Notes under the pieces: model-generated | Told to the model about the DNA's origin: nothing | Database searches by the model: none | The model's input: the letters and a program-made list of their open reading frames with translations, nothing else | Made by a program: the position numbers and the translations under genes | Shown here: positions 33,623 to 44,919 of the stretch, in pieces | Numbering within the stretch: position 1 is the stretch's first letter | Layout of the letters: each line of letters starts with the position of its first letter | Assembly (NCBI GenBank): GCA_022497155.1 | Contig: MU385731.1 | Coordinates: 604,669-668,668 of the forward strand | Length of the DNA: 64,000 nucleotides | Direction of reading: 5' to 3' | Source of the DNA: Whalleya microplaca | Lineage: Eukaryota; Ascomycota; Sordariomycetes; Xylariales; Xylariaceae

Positions 33623-35467
33623 ATGCGACAATATAAACGCCAGAAACTCCAGCAGGCGGAGTCTACTAATCGGAAATCAACCGACAGGCATCCTAACGAA
33701 CCGCATCGTAGCAGCCCATCCCAGCGGAAGGCACAAAGACTACCCGACGACATATTTTGGCTCACAGCAAAGCACTATCTCCATGACACCCAAGATATAT
33801 TTTCCCTAGCCTTGACAAGTCGCAATTTATGGGGTCTGCTTAAGTATGAGCTGTATGTAAACGCAATCATGGAATCGAAGTCCTTGAAAACCCGTCCAGG
33901 AATTTCGTGTGATATCTCAATATTCCACAAGGCCTTCGATACATATGGAATACTCGACTTTATCGATGGCTCGTTTAGTGATGAAGACACTAAAGATCCG
34001 CTACTTAGAAAGATCGACCATGCTGTCAGTAGCATAGATAGAGAAGCAAAAGGAAATATTGCGAGAGCATTAGGCAGGATACACAATATAGAACCTTCGA
34101 TTGACAAAGAGACAATCGCCCGGTGGACACAGTACTTTTCACGCCATGAACTTATGGGTGAGAGTGGATTGCACTGGGCTGCTGCGCGAGGATATACCAC
34201 AACTGTTCGAGGTTTTGTTCGCGCTGCACTCCGAATCTGGCCCGAGTTCTTAGACGCGAAGAGCGTTGATGGCCATACTGCTATCCATCTAGCCGCGAAA
34301 ACAGGAAACATAGACATTATACAACTACTTATTGACTCCGGCGTATTCAGTAGTGCACCGTCAGGATACGGCTCTTACCAAGGGAGCCCGACAATGCATC
34401 GGCTTTTAAATCGTGTTGCATCAGGAACTATACAATCAAATCGATGCTGGTACTTCTTATCAACATCCTACCCGAGGTTCGGCATTGACGCATTAGGGAT
34501 CGCGATTCTGAACCGCCATGAGGAAGCTGCCGTTTGTCTCTTGCGGCATTTCGACGAGACCTTCGCAGCTCGCTGGCAGATGGTGTCACCAATTCACCTT
34601 GCGGCACTAGCCGGGCTGCCCAGGATTGTAGAAAGAATGATCGTTAAGGGTCACGATCCGAACTCGATCTGCCTGCAATTCCGGATCTGCAGGCCACTTC
34701 ACATGGCGTCCATGCGCGAAGACAATACCGGTGTGATCCAGACTCTTCTAGATAACGGTGCATCCCTCGACCAAGTTGATTGTCGCGGGTCAGGTCCGGT
34801 GCACTGGGCTGTCCACCACAACTGTGTTGCGAATGCAGTTTACCTGATCAACGCGGGTGCTTACTTCGGGCGCAGTTCGTGGGGCAATATACCATTGAAA
34901 ACGTGTATGAAGGACGACGCCATGTTGCCTTGCACGGAATTGATATTGTCCAAATTGTCGGACTCTTCTATTTCGAGCGAAGAGCAGGATAATATGCTCA
35001 AGAAAAGTGTTCATCGCGCCATCAGTTGCTGTAATCGGAAAGGCATTCGCTGCAATACCAAAACCGTAAGAACCATGATCCAGCGACGCATCGGATTAGG
35101 CACCGCCTCCTCAGGTTTGGACGAACACGATGGAACTTCATCGCTTCATGTTGCGGCTCGGTCTCACTGCACGCAAGATCTCTTTGAGCTGCTCTTGGAG
35201 CAGAAACCGGCGAACATCAATGGTAAGGACAATGACGGATTCACGCCACTTGACCACGCGATTTGGAACGAGATGCCGGATTGGAAGATAGCGTTGCTGC
35301 TAAGAGAAGGAGCTTTCCCGTCAATCCACACTGGGTTGAAATGTCGGAGAATCCGCGGCATCTTCGAGGTAAGCAAGGAACTAAAGGGGTATTGCAACTT
35401 TGAGGAATGGGAGAACAAGCTTCGAGCATTTGATAGCGAAGCGTCCGAGAAAATTGTGTTAGAATGA
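33623..35467 (+). CDS. F-box-like and ankyrin-repeat protein
   Basis: The 614-codon single-exon frame begins at ATG 33623. Residues 38-75 (RLPDDIFWLTAKHYLHDTQDIFSLALTSRNLW) match the F-box pattern L-P-x-(D/E)-(I/L) with L/SRxLW, suggesting docking to Skp1 in an SCF ubiquitin ligase. Ankyrin repeats follow: GESGLHWAAARGY, DGHTAIHLAAKTGNIDIIQLLIDSG, SPIHLAALAGLPRIVERMI, RPLHMASMREDN with LLDNGASLDQVD, GSGPVHWAVHHN with LINAGA, TSSLHVAARSH, and DGFTPLDHAIWNE with LLLREGA. They span about residues 175-575. Ankyrins probably bind substrate; target unknown. Such genes are expanded and variable in filamentous fungi. No signal peptide or membrane segment is seen. An alternative start a few codons away cannot be excluded, but no upstream in-frame exon is evident. 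Confidence 0.82.
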   Translation: MRQYKRQKLQQAESTNRKSTDRHPNEPHRSSPSQRKAQRLPDDIFWLTAKHYLHDTQDIFSLALTSRNLWGLLKYELYVNAIMESKSLKTRPGISCDISIFHKAFDTYGILDFIDGSFSDEDTKDPLLRKIDHAVSSIDREAKGNIARALGRIHNIEPSIDKETIARWTQYFSRHELMGESGLHWAAARGYTTTVRGFVRAALRIWPEFLDAKSVDGHTAIHLAAKTGNIDIIQLLIDSGVFSSAPSGYGSYQGSPTMHRLLNRVASGTIQSNRCWYFLSTSYPRFGIDALGIAILNRHEEAAVCLLRHFDETFAARWQMVSPIHLAALAGLPRIVERMIVKGHDPNSICLQFRICRPLHMASMREDNTGVIQTLLDNGASLDQVDCRGSGPVHWAVHHNCVANAVYLINAGAYFGRSSWGNIPLKTCMKDDAMLPCTELILSKLSDSSISSEEQDNMLKKSVHRAISCCNRKGIRCNTKTVRTMIQRRIGLGTASSGLDEHDGTSSLHVAARSHCTQDLFELLLEQKPANINGKDNDGFTPLDHAIWNEMPDWKIALLLREGAFPSIHTGLKCRRIRGIFEVSKELKGYCNFEEWENKLRAFDSEASEKIVLE

Positions 35468-35714
35468 TAGGTAAGTGTAGTAGCAGGAACCGCGGCTGTA
35501 GTTGTAGTCCAACAAATCAACCATATTTGACTAATTAACAGACAACTCGGCGTTATCGATGACGGCCTTGCGCTAGGGGTATACTTACTTTGTAGATGCC
35601 GACACTACCGGCAGTAGGTTAGATAGTTCTAAGTTCAAACAAGCCTTGCGCCCTAATCAGCCGCTTCAATACAACTTCTACAAACCTGCGAGGGCAGACA
35701 ATAAGCCATCGGTC

Positions 35715-36167
35715 ATGGCGCACTGGGGCCGCCTCGCAACGCCAATATACAAGAATACTGGCTCCGTCGCGCGGGACCACCTCGCCTCCGAACGTACCTT
35801 TCTGGCATGGATGCGCACGGGACTCGGTTTCGTCGCCCTGGGCATAGCCATCGAACGCTTCTCGCAGCTAGACCTCAGTGAGCTCCTGCCGGTCCAGACA
35901 CGAACGCCTGAGAGCACACGCGAGAAGGAACAGGATAAGGAGCATGCTCAGTTTCTCGTCGGGGCGCTGATGGGCCTGGGCTCCGGGTCGATCATCTACG
36001 GCACTGCGCGGTACTTCTCCAACTTGAAACATCTAGAGCGAGGCGAGTTCAGGCCGGCGTATTACGGAACTGCGGCCTTAGCTGCTGCTGTTGCGGGACT
36101 CGCGGGTGGGGTGTATGGCAGTGCGTTGAGGAAGAGAAGGGCGGAAAGGTCGGAGATGGGAGGATGA
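35715..36167 (+). CDS. DUF202 domain membrane protein
   Basis: The 150-residue protein starting at ATG 35715 has the family's opening NTGSVARDHLASERTFLAWMRTGLGFVALGIAIERF, in which ARD-LA-ERT-LAW-RT is the DUF202 signature. Three membrane helices are predicted by eye: residues 35-55, 85-102 and 117-137, the last being alanine/glycine-rich (AALAAAVAGLAGGVYG). It ends in a basic cytosolic tail (ALRKRRAERSEMGG). The family (YidH-like) is widespread in bacteria and fungi and of unclear function; in fungi it is usually placed in endomembranes or vacuole. The frame is open for 23 codons upstream, but no ATG occurs there. It lies about 250 bp after the ankyrin gene on the same strand and is independent of it. 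Confidence 0.85.
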   Translation: MAHWGRLATPIYKNTGSVARDHLASERTFLAWMRTGLGFVALGIAIERFSQLDLSELLPVQTRTPESTREKEQDKEHAQFLVGALMGLGSGSIIYGTARYFSNLKHLERGEFRPAYYGTAALAAAVAGLAGGVYGSALRKRRAERSEMGG

Positions 36168-36845
36168 ATTGTTAATTAGACATCCTTGATATAAGAGAGT
36201 ACCTAGGAGGAGACAGCAATTGACACTATGTAATGGCTTCGGTATCATGTCAGAGTATCTCTTGAGAATCAAAGATATTAATAATAGAATGTACTACAAT
36301 TTGGACCTATATCAGATCAGATTCAATCCTTTCACTCGAAGCAATTCTGACTATAGATGTGGTTGTAGGTATCAAGGGAACCCCTTTTCAGCACTAGAAA
36401 AAAAGCACCGTGCGAATATTGGTGTTATCGCACGCCGATAACAGTGATGGTGCGCCACGGAGCCGGTACCAGCCTCCAGTTCATCATTCACGCCTTGTGG
36501 CTCCCCCCATTCTCACAGATGTTGCCAGAGCATCATGAAACTTCTTTTGACGGTGATCAAAACTGTATTTGAAAGGCGAAAGGCGTGCAAGTTATATGCG
36601 CTTTAGTACTGCACTGCCGAGAAAAAAATATTCCCGTCCTCTGATTTGCCAAGCAGAAACATTGAAGCCGTTTAAAAATGCTGGTCTCATCCAAACGTTT
36701 GGGCAAGGATCTGCGTGGATGAGATCCAAATAGGCATATATCAGAATCAGGCCTCCAAAAAACATATTCAGCATCTGCTGTGGAACCCAGAGAGGTCTTG
36801 AATTTTATTTATTTCTATATAAAGTATTTCCAGACGGGAAACAAG
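36168..36845. other. Intergenic region upstream of SPP1
   Basis: 678 bp without a supportable gene. It should hold the SPP1 promoter. The frame of SPP1 is open for at least 22 codons upstream of its ATG, but without an earlier ATG. Confidence 0.6.
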
Positions 36846-38299
36846 ATGACGGATCGCAATGAAATGGGAAATGAGATGGATGGCGACGTTGAGATGGAGG
36901 GCGCCGACTCACATCTCGGCAACGGGCTGGGAGGTGGCAAGGCTGCCAATGGGAACGCGCATGGCCAAGCCCTGAACTCCCCCCAGCAAACAGCTGTCCC
37001 TCACACTTCCCTTGCCTTTGAGGTCAAACCAGACCCCGATGAGAAACAAACGCCTTCTTCATCTTCCCCCGACTCGAGCAAAATGAAGTCCTCATCATCT
37101 AAGAAGAAGGGCACCGCCGCCAAGAAGGGCCCAAGAAAGTCAAAGGCACCCAAGTCCAAGAACAAGAAGAAGGATCCTTTGAACGGCGAAGCAAGCTCGG
37201 ACGACGAGACTGACAACGGCCCTTATTGTATCTGCCGCGGACCAGATGACCACAGATGGATGATAAGTTGTGATGTCTGTGAAGACTGGTTCCACGGAGA
37301 GTGTGTCGATCTCGCCAAGGAGACGGGCGAGAAGTTGGTAGAGCGCTTCGTTTGCCCCAACTGTACTGACGGCAAACGCAATTACACCAAGTACAAGAAG
37401 ACTTGTTCCCTGCCCGGCTGCAAGCTCCCGGCCCGCCTCTATACCAAGAATATCAAGGATAGAAGTGTTTTCTGCAGCAACGAGCATTGCGACACATGGT
37501 GGATTTCTATCATCAACACTTTGCCTACGAAGGCTGCCTCCCAAAAGGCCATTGAGGTTCTCACTCAGGAGGATTTCGTGGGTCTTCTTGCTAGCACTGC
37601 TGAGCAAGGTGGCTGGAAGCTCGGTGACAAGCCTTTTGGTACGTTCACATCCATTCTATCTGGTCTTAATAAGAGCAGTGCCACCTTCTCCATATCCTAT
37701 TGCTAACACGCACAGGCAACATCGAGGGCCTCTGGGCGAATGGTCTACCCACCTGTCCCGGCGTCCTTAGCGACGAAGAGCAAGCCTTCCTCCAAGCCTC
37801 GGCCGCCGAGCGTCTCGCGCTCGGCAACGAGATCGTGCAGTACAAGAAGATGATGCAGCTGATCGACTGGGCCAACCACCGCCGGCAGACGGCCATCGAG
37901 GCCGGCAAGTTCACCAAGGACAGCTGCGGCTACGACTGGCGGCTCGACACCGTCTCGGTGCGCCACCAGTTCGCCGCCTGGCTCGAGACGCCCGAGGGCC
38001 AGGCCACCTTCAAGGCCGGCAAGCTCGACAGCCCGCTGCCCGCCGACCCCGACGCGATGGACGACTCCTCTGCCCCCTCCTCTTCCCCCTCGGTCACGCG
38101 CGGCATGTGCGAGAAGAAACGCTGCAGACCGCATAATGGTTGGTATAAGCTACTGATGAGCGCGGTGCGCACGCTGATTAAGGAGACGGCGACTGCGGCG
38201 GCAGATAAGCTCAACGCCGAGGACTTCATGCGCCAGGAGGCCGAGGCGCGGTTCGAGCGCCGCAAGTTGGAGGAGAATCGGTTCGTGGTCTTGGAGTGA
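36846..38299 (+). CDS. SPP1: Set1/COMPASS complex PHD-finger subunit (Spp1/CXXC1-like)
   Basis: Spp1 is the reader subunit of the COMPASS H3K4 methyltransferase: its PHD finger binds H3K4me, and in yeast it links methylated loop bases to the meiotic axis. Exons 36846-37638 and 37716-38299 join in phase (77-bp intron with TGCTAAC) to 458 residues. After an acidic and lysine/serine-rich N-terminus (KKKGTAAKKGPRKSK), residues 127-175 form a C4HC3 PHD finger, YCICRGPDDHRWMISCDVCEDWFHGECV...FVCPNC, with cage tryptophans present. A second cysteine cluster (CSLPGCKLPAR...VFCSNEHC) matches the Spp1/CXXC1 family. The C-terminal half is helical, with CEKKRCRPHNGWYK and a coiled-coil-like end. Start chosen at the first in-frame ATG. 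Exon 2 is strikingly GC-rich. Confidence 0.88.
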
Positions 38300-38789
38300 T
38301 TGTTGTTGAGGCACACACACATCATACATTCTTGCCCGTTGCTTCAACGTTGTGGCTGGCGCTGGAATGGAAAAAAAAACTGGCATGGCTAGGCTAGGTA
38401 TAGGATAATACCATGCGGATGGAAGCCGTTGGCTTCGTCTATTCGTGCATACTGTATTCGTAATCGAGATACTTTCTAATATACTTGCTTTCCTCTACTA
38501 CCTCTTCTACTGGTTCTATGCTCCGTTTCTCTCAACTTTAACTTTTGTCTCTTTATAGAACCCTAATATCGAATTGTTGAGGCCGTTCTCATCATAGTGC
38601 TATACGGCAGTGAACTTTTATACCCACCCTCAACTTGTTCGGCATCATGAACAATTTATATAGTAAAAAGAAAAGTATGGTATCCTAGGATAGAGCCTAG
38701 GACCATAGGGGTAGAGAAATAACAGGCTTTGCTGTGCCGAGTTCTAGGTACCATCATCCGTAGCAATCGTCAGTATTTGTGTGCTGCGG
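38300..38789. other. Spacer after SPP1
   Basis: 490 bp of 3' region and unannotated DNA; no gene seen. Confidence 0.6.
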
Positions 38790-39020
38790 CACCTACCACC
38801 ATGTTGATGGATGATAGGGTGTAGCAACACCCACCACCCTGTTGATGGATGATAGGGCGAAGCCAGCACCCACCACCATGTTGATGGATGATAGGGCGAA
38901 GCCAGAACCCACCACCATGTTGATGGATGATAGGGCGAAGCCAGAACCCACCACCATATTGATGGATGATAGGGCGAAGCCAGCACCACCCACCTTGTTG
39001 ATGGATGATAGGGTGATGGC
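38790..39020. repeat. 39-bp minisatellite, six copies
   Basis: The unit runs from CACCCACCACCATG through TTGATGGATGATAGGG to CGAAGCCAG. Copies begin near 38789, 38828, 38867, 38906, 38945 and 38984; the middle four differ by one to three bases and the outer ones more. Because 39 is a multiple of three, several frames stay open on both strands. The array coincides with the 3' end of the minus-strand pseudogene, where it would encode the 13-residue repeat SSINMVVGSGFAL. Confidence 0.9.
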
Positions 39021-40545
39021 TACACCCTCATTCTCATTCAACTTGGTAAAGAACCGTCTTAGGCACTCACATGGGCAACGTCGTGAGTGCCTTGGTTCAT
39101 CCATCTCCTTGTTTACTCTTGTAAACCTCCCCCCAGCATTCGGGCCTGCTCAAGGGCAAGACAACACAACTTGTCCTCCGGGCTCCGCTGTATCGCCAGC
39201 TTGATTTTGCGGTGGTAGGGACCACTCCATGTTGTATAATAGTCGGAGGGTTCTCGCATCAGCTTCTGTGGCAATCATGATTCCCTTTCTTCTGCATTCC
39301 CCTGTATATCCTCATTAAGATTTCCGAACATAGGCGCCGAGACGTCTTTCTTCCACGACTTCAAGATGCTTCAGCACTTGGATCAATGTGTTCCTGTGCT
39401 CCTATAAAGGTAGCAAATCCTGTGATTGCTTCCCGGACGACCTTAGCTCCTGCGTTCTTTGGCTGTGTTCTCGTGTCCAGAGCTTCTATGCGTTTGGGCA
39501 TCCCATCGATGTAACATATTGAGAACGACGTGTTATAAATATGAAGTCGGTTATAGCTGACGTTCCTCTGGGAGATCTACATTGCCACACATCCACGATG
39601 GTGGCAACGACTTCTAAAAGCGTGGTTCCGGCTTATGATGGCTAGTCGCGTACTCTTTCGGTTTCTCTGACAGGCCAAGTCATCGTACTGCATCGTTGAT
39701 TATGTTACACATACGTGATCGTGCCACCAAGTACGGCAATCCGCATGGCACGTTGAAAGGACCATATACGGAGTTGGCCCCCCAACAGCCGTACCAGATA
39801 CCAATAGCGCTCCTGCGTATCTTAGAAGTAACTGATGATTCTAGTCATTTTCGGCATGTTTATCAGCTCCCTTGAAGAGTTGGCTGAGTTATAGGCCTTC
39901 TCCATGTCTTTTTTTGATCATGTTAGGAGGCAGACTCCGACCCCAGTACTTCTCGTACTTATAGGTTTGCTTCTTCCTCTGTCTGTACCATTTTGACGAG
40001 CTTGGGAAATGGAGTGCTCTTCTCAAGTAAGTGGCGTTGAAATTGCTAGTATAGGTGTTTGTTGCAGAGGTTATTGATAGATATGCAAACGTTTAGTGTA
40101 TAGGAAGGTAGAGAAGTTTCCTATCATTTGGTTGTATTTCTTCGGAGAGAAAATAATGGATTCGCAGTATGTTGTGCTATTGGTAAGGATCTGAAAGTTG
40201 AGTTCAGTTCTATTAGGAAAAGTGAGTTGTAGTTGCAAGGCAGTGGCGTGAAAATGTTTGGGGAAGCATGGGCCAAAAATACTCGTGACTTGATTTTTGG
40301 AAGGTGGTCATTGTGCCTTCATCTCAACTTCACAAATAATTTCACCGCATATCCATGTTTGTCTCATCCCAGTATTTGGCAAACTTTTCGTTTCGGGCTT
40401 CCATGCCATTTAGACATTTGTCAAGGAATCATATCCCTAGTCGGGAATTCAGTCGAAGCGGTGTTGATTTGTTTGTCCAAGAGTTTGGACCAACAAAGAG
40501 CCTGCTCTTGATTTAAGCTTTTCCTTCATGGTTGAGTAAGGAATT
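39021..40545 (-). pseudogene. Decayed gene related to the 12.4-kb orphan
   Basis: Read on the minus strand, protein-like stretches appear in changing frames with stops. From 5' to 3' they include MKEKLKSRAGSLLVQTLG (about 40530), KQTYKYEKYWGRSLPPNMIKK (about 39965), DMEKAYNSANSS in the next frame, GPFNVPCGLPYLVARSRMCN, then EALDTRTQPKNAGAKVVREA with ITGFATFIGAQEHIDPSAEA (about 39450), VVEERRLGAYVRKS, and KLAIQRSPEDKLCCLALEQA (about 39190). The second and third pieces align with TYKFEEFWARGLP and AEMEKAYNAADS of the orphan at 12.4 kb. At least four frame changes or stops separate the pieces, more than introns would readily explain. Limits are approximate and I cannot name the family. Confidence 0.5.
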
Positions 40546-43500
40546 GTAGAGCATAATGGGAAAAGACAAACACGATCCATTTATTGTATGAGGCAAGTGT
40601 AACGCAAAGTATACATGAAGTTCCGAGTAGTGGCTGGCTAGCCCTCACGATGACTTGATTTCGCATTTTATTGTACATCTTGCTCAGCTTGCATTCACAC
40701 ACCGCCAGTAATCCCTTCACATCCTGCTCCTAGCTAGCCTACCGTACTGTAGCATCAATTGGTGAGTCTACTATGAAGGCATTTACTATGGGCATGTCAG
40801 GGTCTACTGTGCTCAAGTCGAACACATAAAAAGTAGTGAGCGTGCTATGAAATTGAATAGATATCGTATCATGGTGCTCTTAATGACAATTAATAGTATA
40901 ATAAGCTGAACCATAGCAACCAATCCCCTCCTAGACACATTTGGGTGTTTATCTGTGTTTTGGAATGTAGTTATATGCTGAAAACTGTAGATTTGAAGAC
41001 AGCGTTTCGGTACCCGAGAAATACGCTTTTATTTGATCCTGTAAACTCGAGATTCAACCACAGTTAAATGTGATTAACAACTTGGTCGATTTTATGAGGA
41101 GTCGTTATCGCATTCAACACATTAGAATGTTTCAGCCTACGTCTAGCATGATTGAGGGTTGTCGGCGAATCAAGGTGGGATAGGGGTAAAGGAGTCAGCC
41201 GTCACCGCAACAATAACGTTAACTAATCTCAGCTACTGTCAGCAGCGTTCGATGCTGCTGTTACAATAATTGGTCATTGTTGGTACCTCGACAGGATACC
41301 TGGGCCAGTCTCACTCTTCTATGCTGTATAATGTCTACTTGGTCTTGTTGGGTCTAGACCTAGGTATTGACCTTTGTGGACTTCCTCTTCGTGAACCCCT
41401 GACTCCTTAGGTGAAGCTCAACACGAATAATAACCTCATTCTAACCAAGATCCTGGAGCTCGTTTGGTGATCCCCAAATGCTCCAATCATATATAAAAAT
41501 GCCTCACTAACAGCAAGATCTGCACTGTGGTCATTAGTTTACTAGTGGCTAGTCACGAAAGGTAATCAAAGTGACTTTTGCGCCTGGTAGATTAGGGCGG
41601 TGACCAAGTAGGGCTTAACAAGATATAAGGAGATTGCATAACTCATTGATGGAGTCGAATCACTATAACTAAATTCGAACACGGCATTGAAGTATTGGAT
41701 TTGTTGTCAATGAGACGCCGTGACAATGTAGTACCTACACAACATCAATTGCTCATCCACCAACTGCGTGAAGTAACATAAGCTGCAGCAAAGCTCGGTC
41801 TGTTACCCAAGAGGGATCCTTCACACAAGACACGATGTCGGCACCTTCGTCTGCAATGTAGTATTAGCTACAATGGTCAGCTACAAAGCAAAACAGCTGC
41901 CGTGATACCAGCTCCAGCTCTCACGGATATCCCCAGAGCCATGCCCTCCAAGATGATCGACGCGCAACCACTACATACATGATACGGTGATCTCGAGTTA
42001 ATGATTTGCTGCTGATCGTGTTAAGGGATTTTCCCGAGGTCCCTCGGCATCGAATCTCTGTGCTCTCAGTAAGCACGGGACAGGCCTAGCCGCTACTTAG
42101 GGTGTATCCGCTGCGCGGGATCTGCCTACGGCAGAGACCTCGATCAGGATTCGTCTGTCCATGATGAATTGGCGTCCTAAGTTTTGCGCCCCAGTCTCTC
42201 CCGTGCCTTAGACGGTGCTACATCTAGTCCCTTTCGTTGCTTGATCTGTATGTGATTGCGTACAGCGAGTGGCGGACGCAGTCTGCATTCACATCTTCTA
42301 CTGCTAGTCTATTGACGCGCAATCCTTCGTTGTGTGCTTCTAAGCAGCACGCTTTACATATCCCAGGGGGCACCGGTCGCTTATTTAGACTCTCTGAATG
42401 GCCTACGAAAGGAGCACCTAGGTAGGGGAAGGCGTGGGAGTAGGTAGGTAATGTGCCTTCGGCGTCTGCGAGAGAGTTAGGTGGGGGAATCATCAATATG
42501 TATAGAATACACCGGCTTTTAAGGAACTTCGTAGGTAGGACTTTGGGAATATGAGCACTCATACAGGTCATAAAATAAGGCGGTGGCGAAGAAGAAACGG
42601 GCGTTATAAACTTCAGGAAGTCATCACGAGAGCAGTATTAGTGACTGGTCACACAAAATGTCTCTGGCTCCTAAGCCATCATTGTTTTATGGCTAGACAT
42701 GCAAGGAGCATTAAGCCCCGTACATCGGCTACGCTCTTAAGACTCGTGGGCAACGTCGGAACGCACATGGAGCCGCGCCTCCAGGTCAAACAGACGATCA
42801 GTAGTCATGTCAGCCACGTGAATAAGATTAGACGTTGTCTTTCCGCTGATGAGGAAGGGCATAATGTTCCGACTAGAGCCAGGTATATGCTTGTTGCTAC
42901 CATGAATGAGTTCTTATTTGGGATACATATGCACATCCTTTTCCTCTTGGAGGAATGAATCTTGCATTGTTCTTCACACGGGTGGTCATGGTTTTGGGTA
43001 GAAGAGGATAAATGTAGTCCAAAAAAGCAACGACTCGTGAGGGTCGAGACAACGTTGGGCGGTCAATCTACTGCGCCCCTCACGGGAACGGGAACCTGCA
43101 GCAGTGCCTAGGGAGTACATTGGGGTTCTAGGTGGCTTTTTGCATGTACATATTATAGTGCTAGCTAGTTTCTAGATAGGCAGGTGTCGATACAGGCCAT
43201 TTTGTTGGTCGTAACTACGCTTCGGGTTGTTCTTCCCGCTATCCCAACCAATATCACGCTCCTCAGTATCGGTGTTAGTCTAGAGGGTAATAACTCCGCA
43301 CTAGGCTAGGGCCGGGGAAGCGTTGATCATGATCGACACTGTGGGTTAGTATCTATGGCAGATGAGCCAGCATCTGCAAGTGAGACGAGGGTAGCATTGT
43401 TGGAATGCATCATCGTCCTTCCAATGAGATATAGCATCTCTTATTACTGCGAACATATCACGTAGTGTTTAAGGCACGGGACATAAGTCGATACGCGTAT

Positions 43501-44915
43501 GAACAAGTGCATCCGGAAACAACACTCGAAAGTAGGTATGTCGCGACGACTTTTGGAGTACCAACTTATTCAGGGATCTGCTCGGGTGATCTACATATGT
43601 CAGGGATTTAGAATTTGTAGCCGTGATCGCTTAGTCGAGGCTTATTAATGAGGCGGGTTGGCGAAATTAAAGCCACTGGTAAGAACATTCACCAATGTGC
43701 GCTCCAGGAGAGCTACTAGGTTGATGTCATTACATGAAGTATTGAGTCTTGTGCAAGGACATCGAAGCCAGATTTGCAGGGTCTCCATTCACCTCCTGTC
43801 TGCGAGACGAACGCTTTGCAGTCCCTAGCGGTCCCAATCCAACGGCTTGGGTGGAATCAAGGATCTCCAAGTGCAACCCTCTTGGTGACCTAACCAGGGC
43901 TATTCTAATAAGGAGGACGAAAGGGAGCGCTGCTACTGTAGTTGTGTGCACATGTTGTGATATGTGACATAGCCGGGGTCGGATCTTTGTCTCCTGCTAG
44001 GGATCTCGAGGCTCAATCTATCTAAGCAATTCTTTAGATCGGATTTAGCATATACTGTGCATACAAATGTCTATCAGTCCTCACCCTCGACAGATCTCTA
44101 AGCTACTTGTTTTATCTTTGGCGGACTTGGAGGATGTAAGTGACTCCTTGCAGCCTACCCTCGTAAGCTAGATGCGTCACTTCTAAGGCGACAGCGAGAA
44201 ATGTACAGTAGGAGTATTTTTCATAGTATAGAAGGAAGACCTCTTAGTGGACCGCTTGTATCTAATAAATACCGAAACATCGATACGGGCCGGGGTGCAT
44301 TGCAGTATTTCACCCTTGACCGGAAGGGCAAATCAGATAGATAGCCTACCATTCCTACGTATACATTATTATGTGTCCCTCCCTCAACAGGTACAGGGAG
44401 TCTACACCAGCACTATTAATGCTGTAAAGTTGAATACTGTCAGTTACTCGTTAATGTCCTTGGGAAGAGATAGATCAAGCCGCAAAAGCTGTCGCGTATA
44501 CCTTCCGGTGGCGCAGACTTGTCACAATAGGCTCTCATGCCTCGCAGCTCTGCGACCCTGATGCGTTATTCGGCCGCCCTCTTGAAGATCGCTTAATGTA
44601 TTGTTTCCAGGAATGGTATCGGTGGGCTTCCGCGGCCTGCGTGCTCCAGCTGCAGTTTCTACAATGCCCCATGCAGCAGCTGCATATTCGAGAAGACTGC
44701 TTGTAGTGATATACTGTGGTTGTTATAGACTACCAACTAGCTAAGAATGATATCTCACAATACAGCATCCCACTTTCTGCGATGTTCTAGCCCTTCTCGT
44801 ATAATATTTCCTTGTTCAGTCATATTCAAATAGTGTTTTTCAGTCCAGGAGCTTAGTTTCTTATAGGAAAGTATCAAAATTCGAAGAGCATATCAAGGTT
44901 AATAGATGTTGAGGT
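40546..44915. other. Gene desert
   Basis: No supportable gene in 4.4 kb. Open frames reach about 135 codons at most (42551-42958, +) and carry no recognised domain. The region may contain further degenerate repeats or retroelement remains that I cannot delimit by eye. Confidence 0.5.
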
Positions 44916-44919
44916 GTAG

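Noticed and set aside
8284..38299. Secondary-metabolite gene cluster
   Set aside because: An FAD oxidase, a SnoaL-like protein and a C2H2 regulator occur in the window, but there is no synthase, P450, methyltransferase or transporter, and the genes between are housekeeping.
38842..39204. Plus-strand 120-codon repeat protein (MLMDDRAKPAPTT repeats)
   Set aside because: Openness results from the 39-bp unit being a multiple of three; several frames on both strands are equally open and flanks give no gene structure.
41225..41560. LTR or retrotransposon start
   Set aside because: Some stretches look like retroelement leader sequence, but no terminal repeat pair, primer-binding site or gag/pol reading could be supported by eye.
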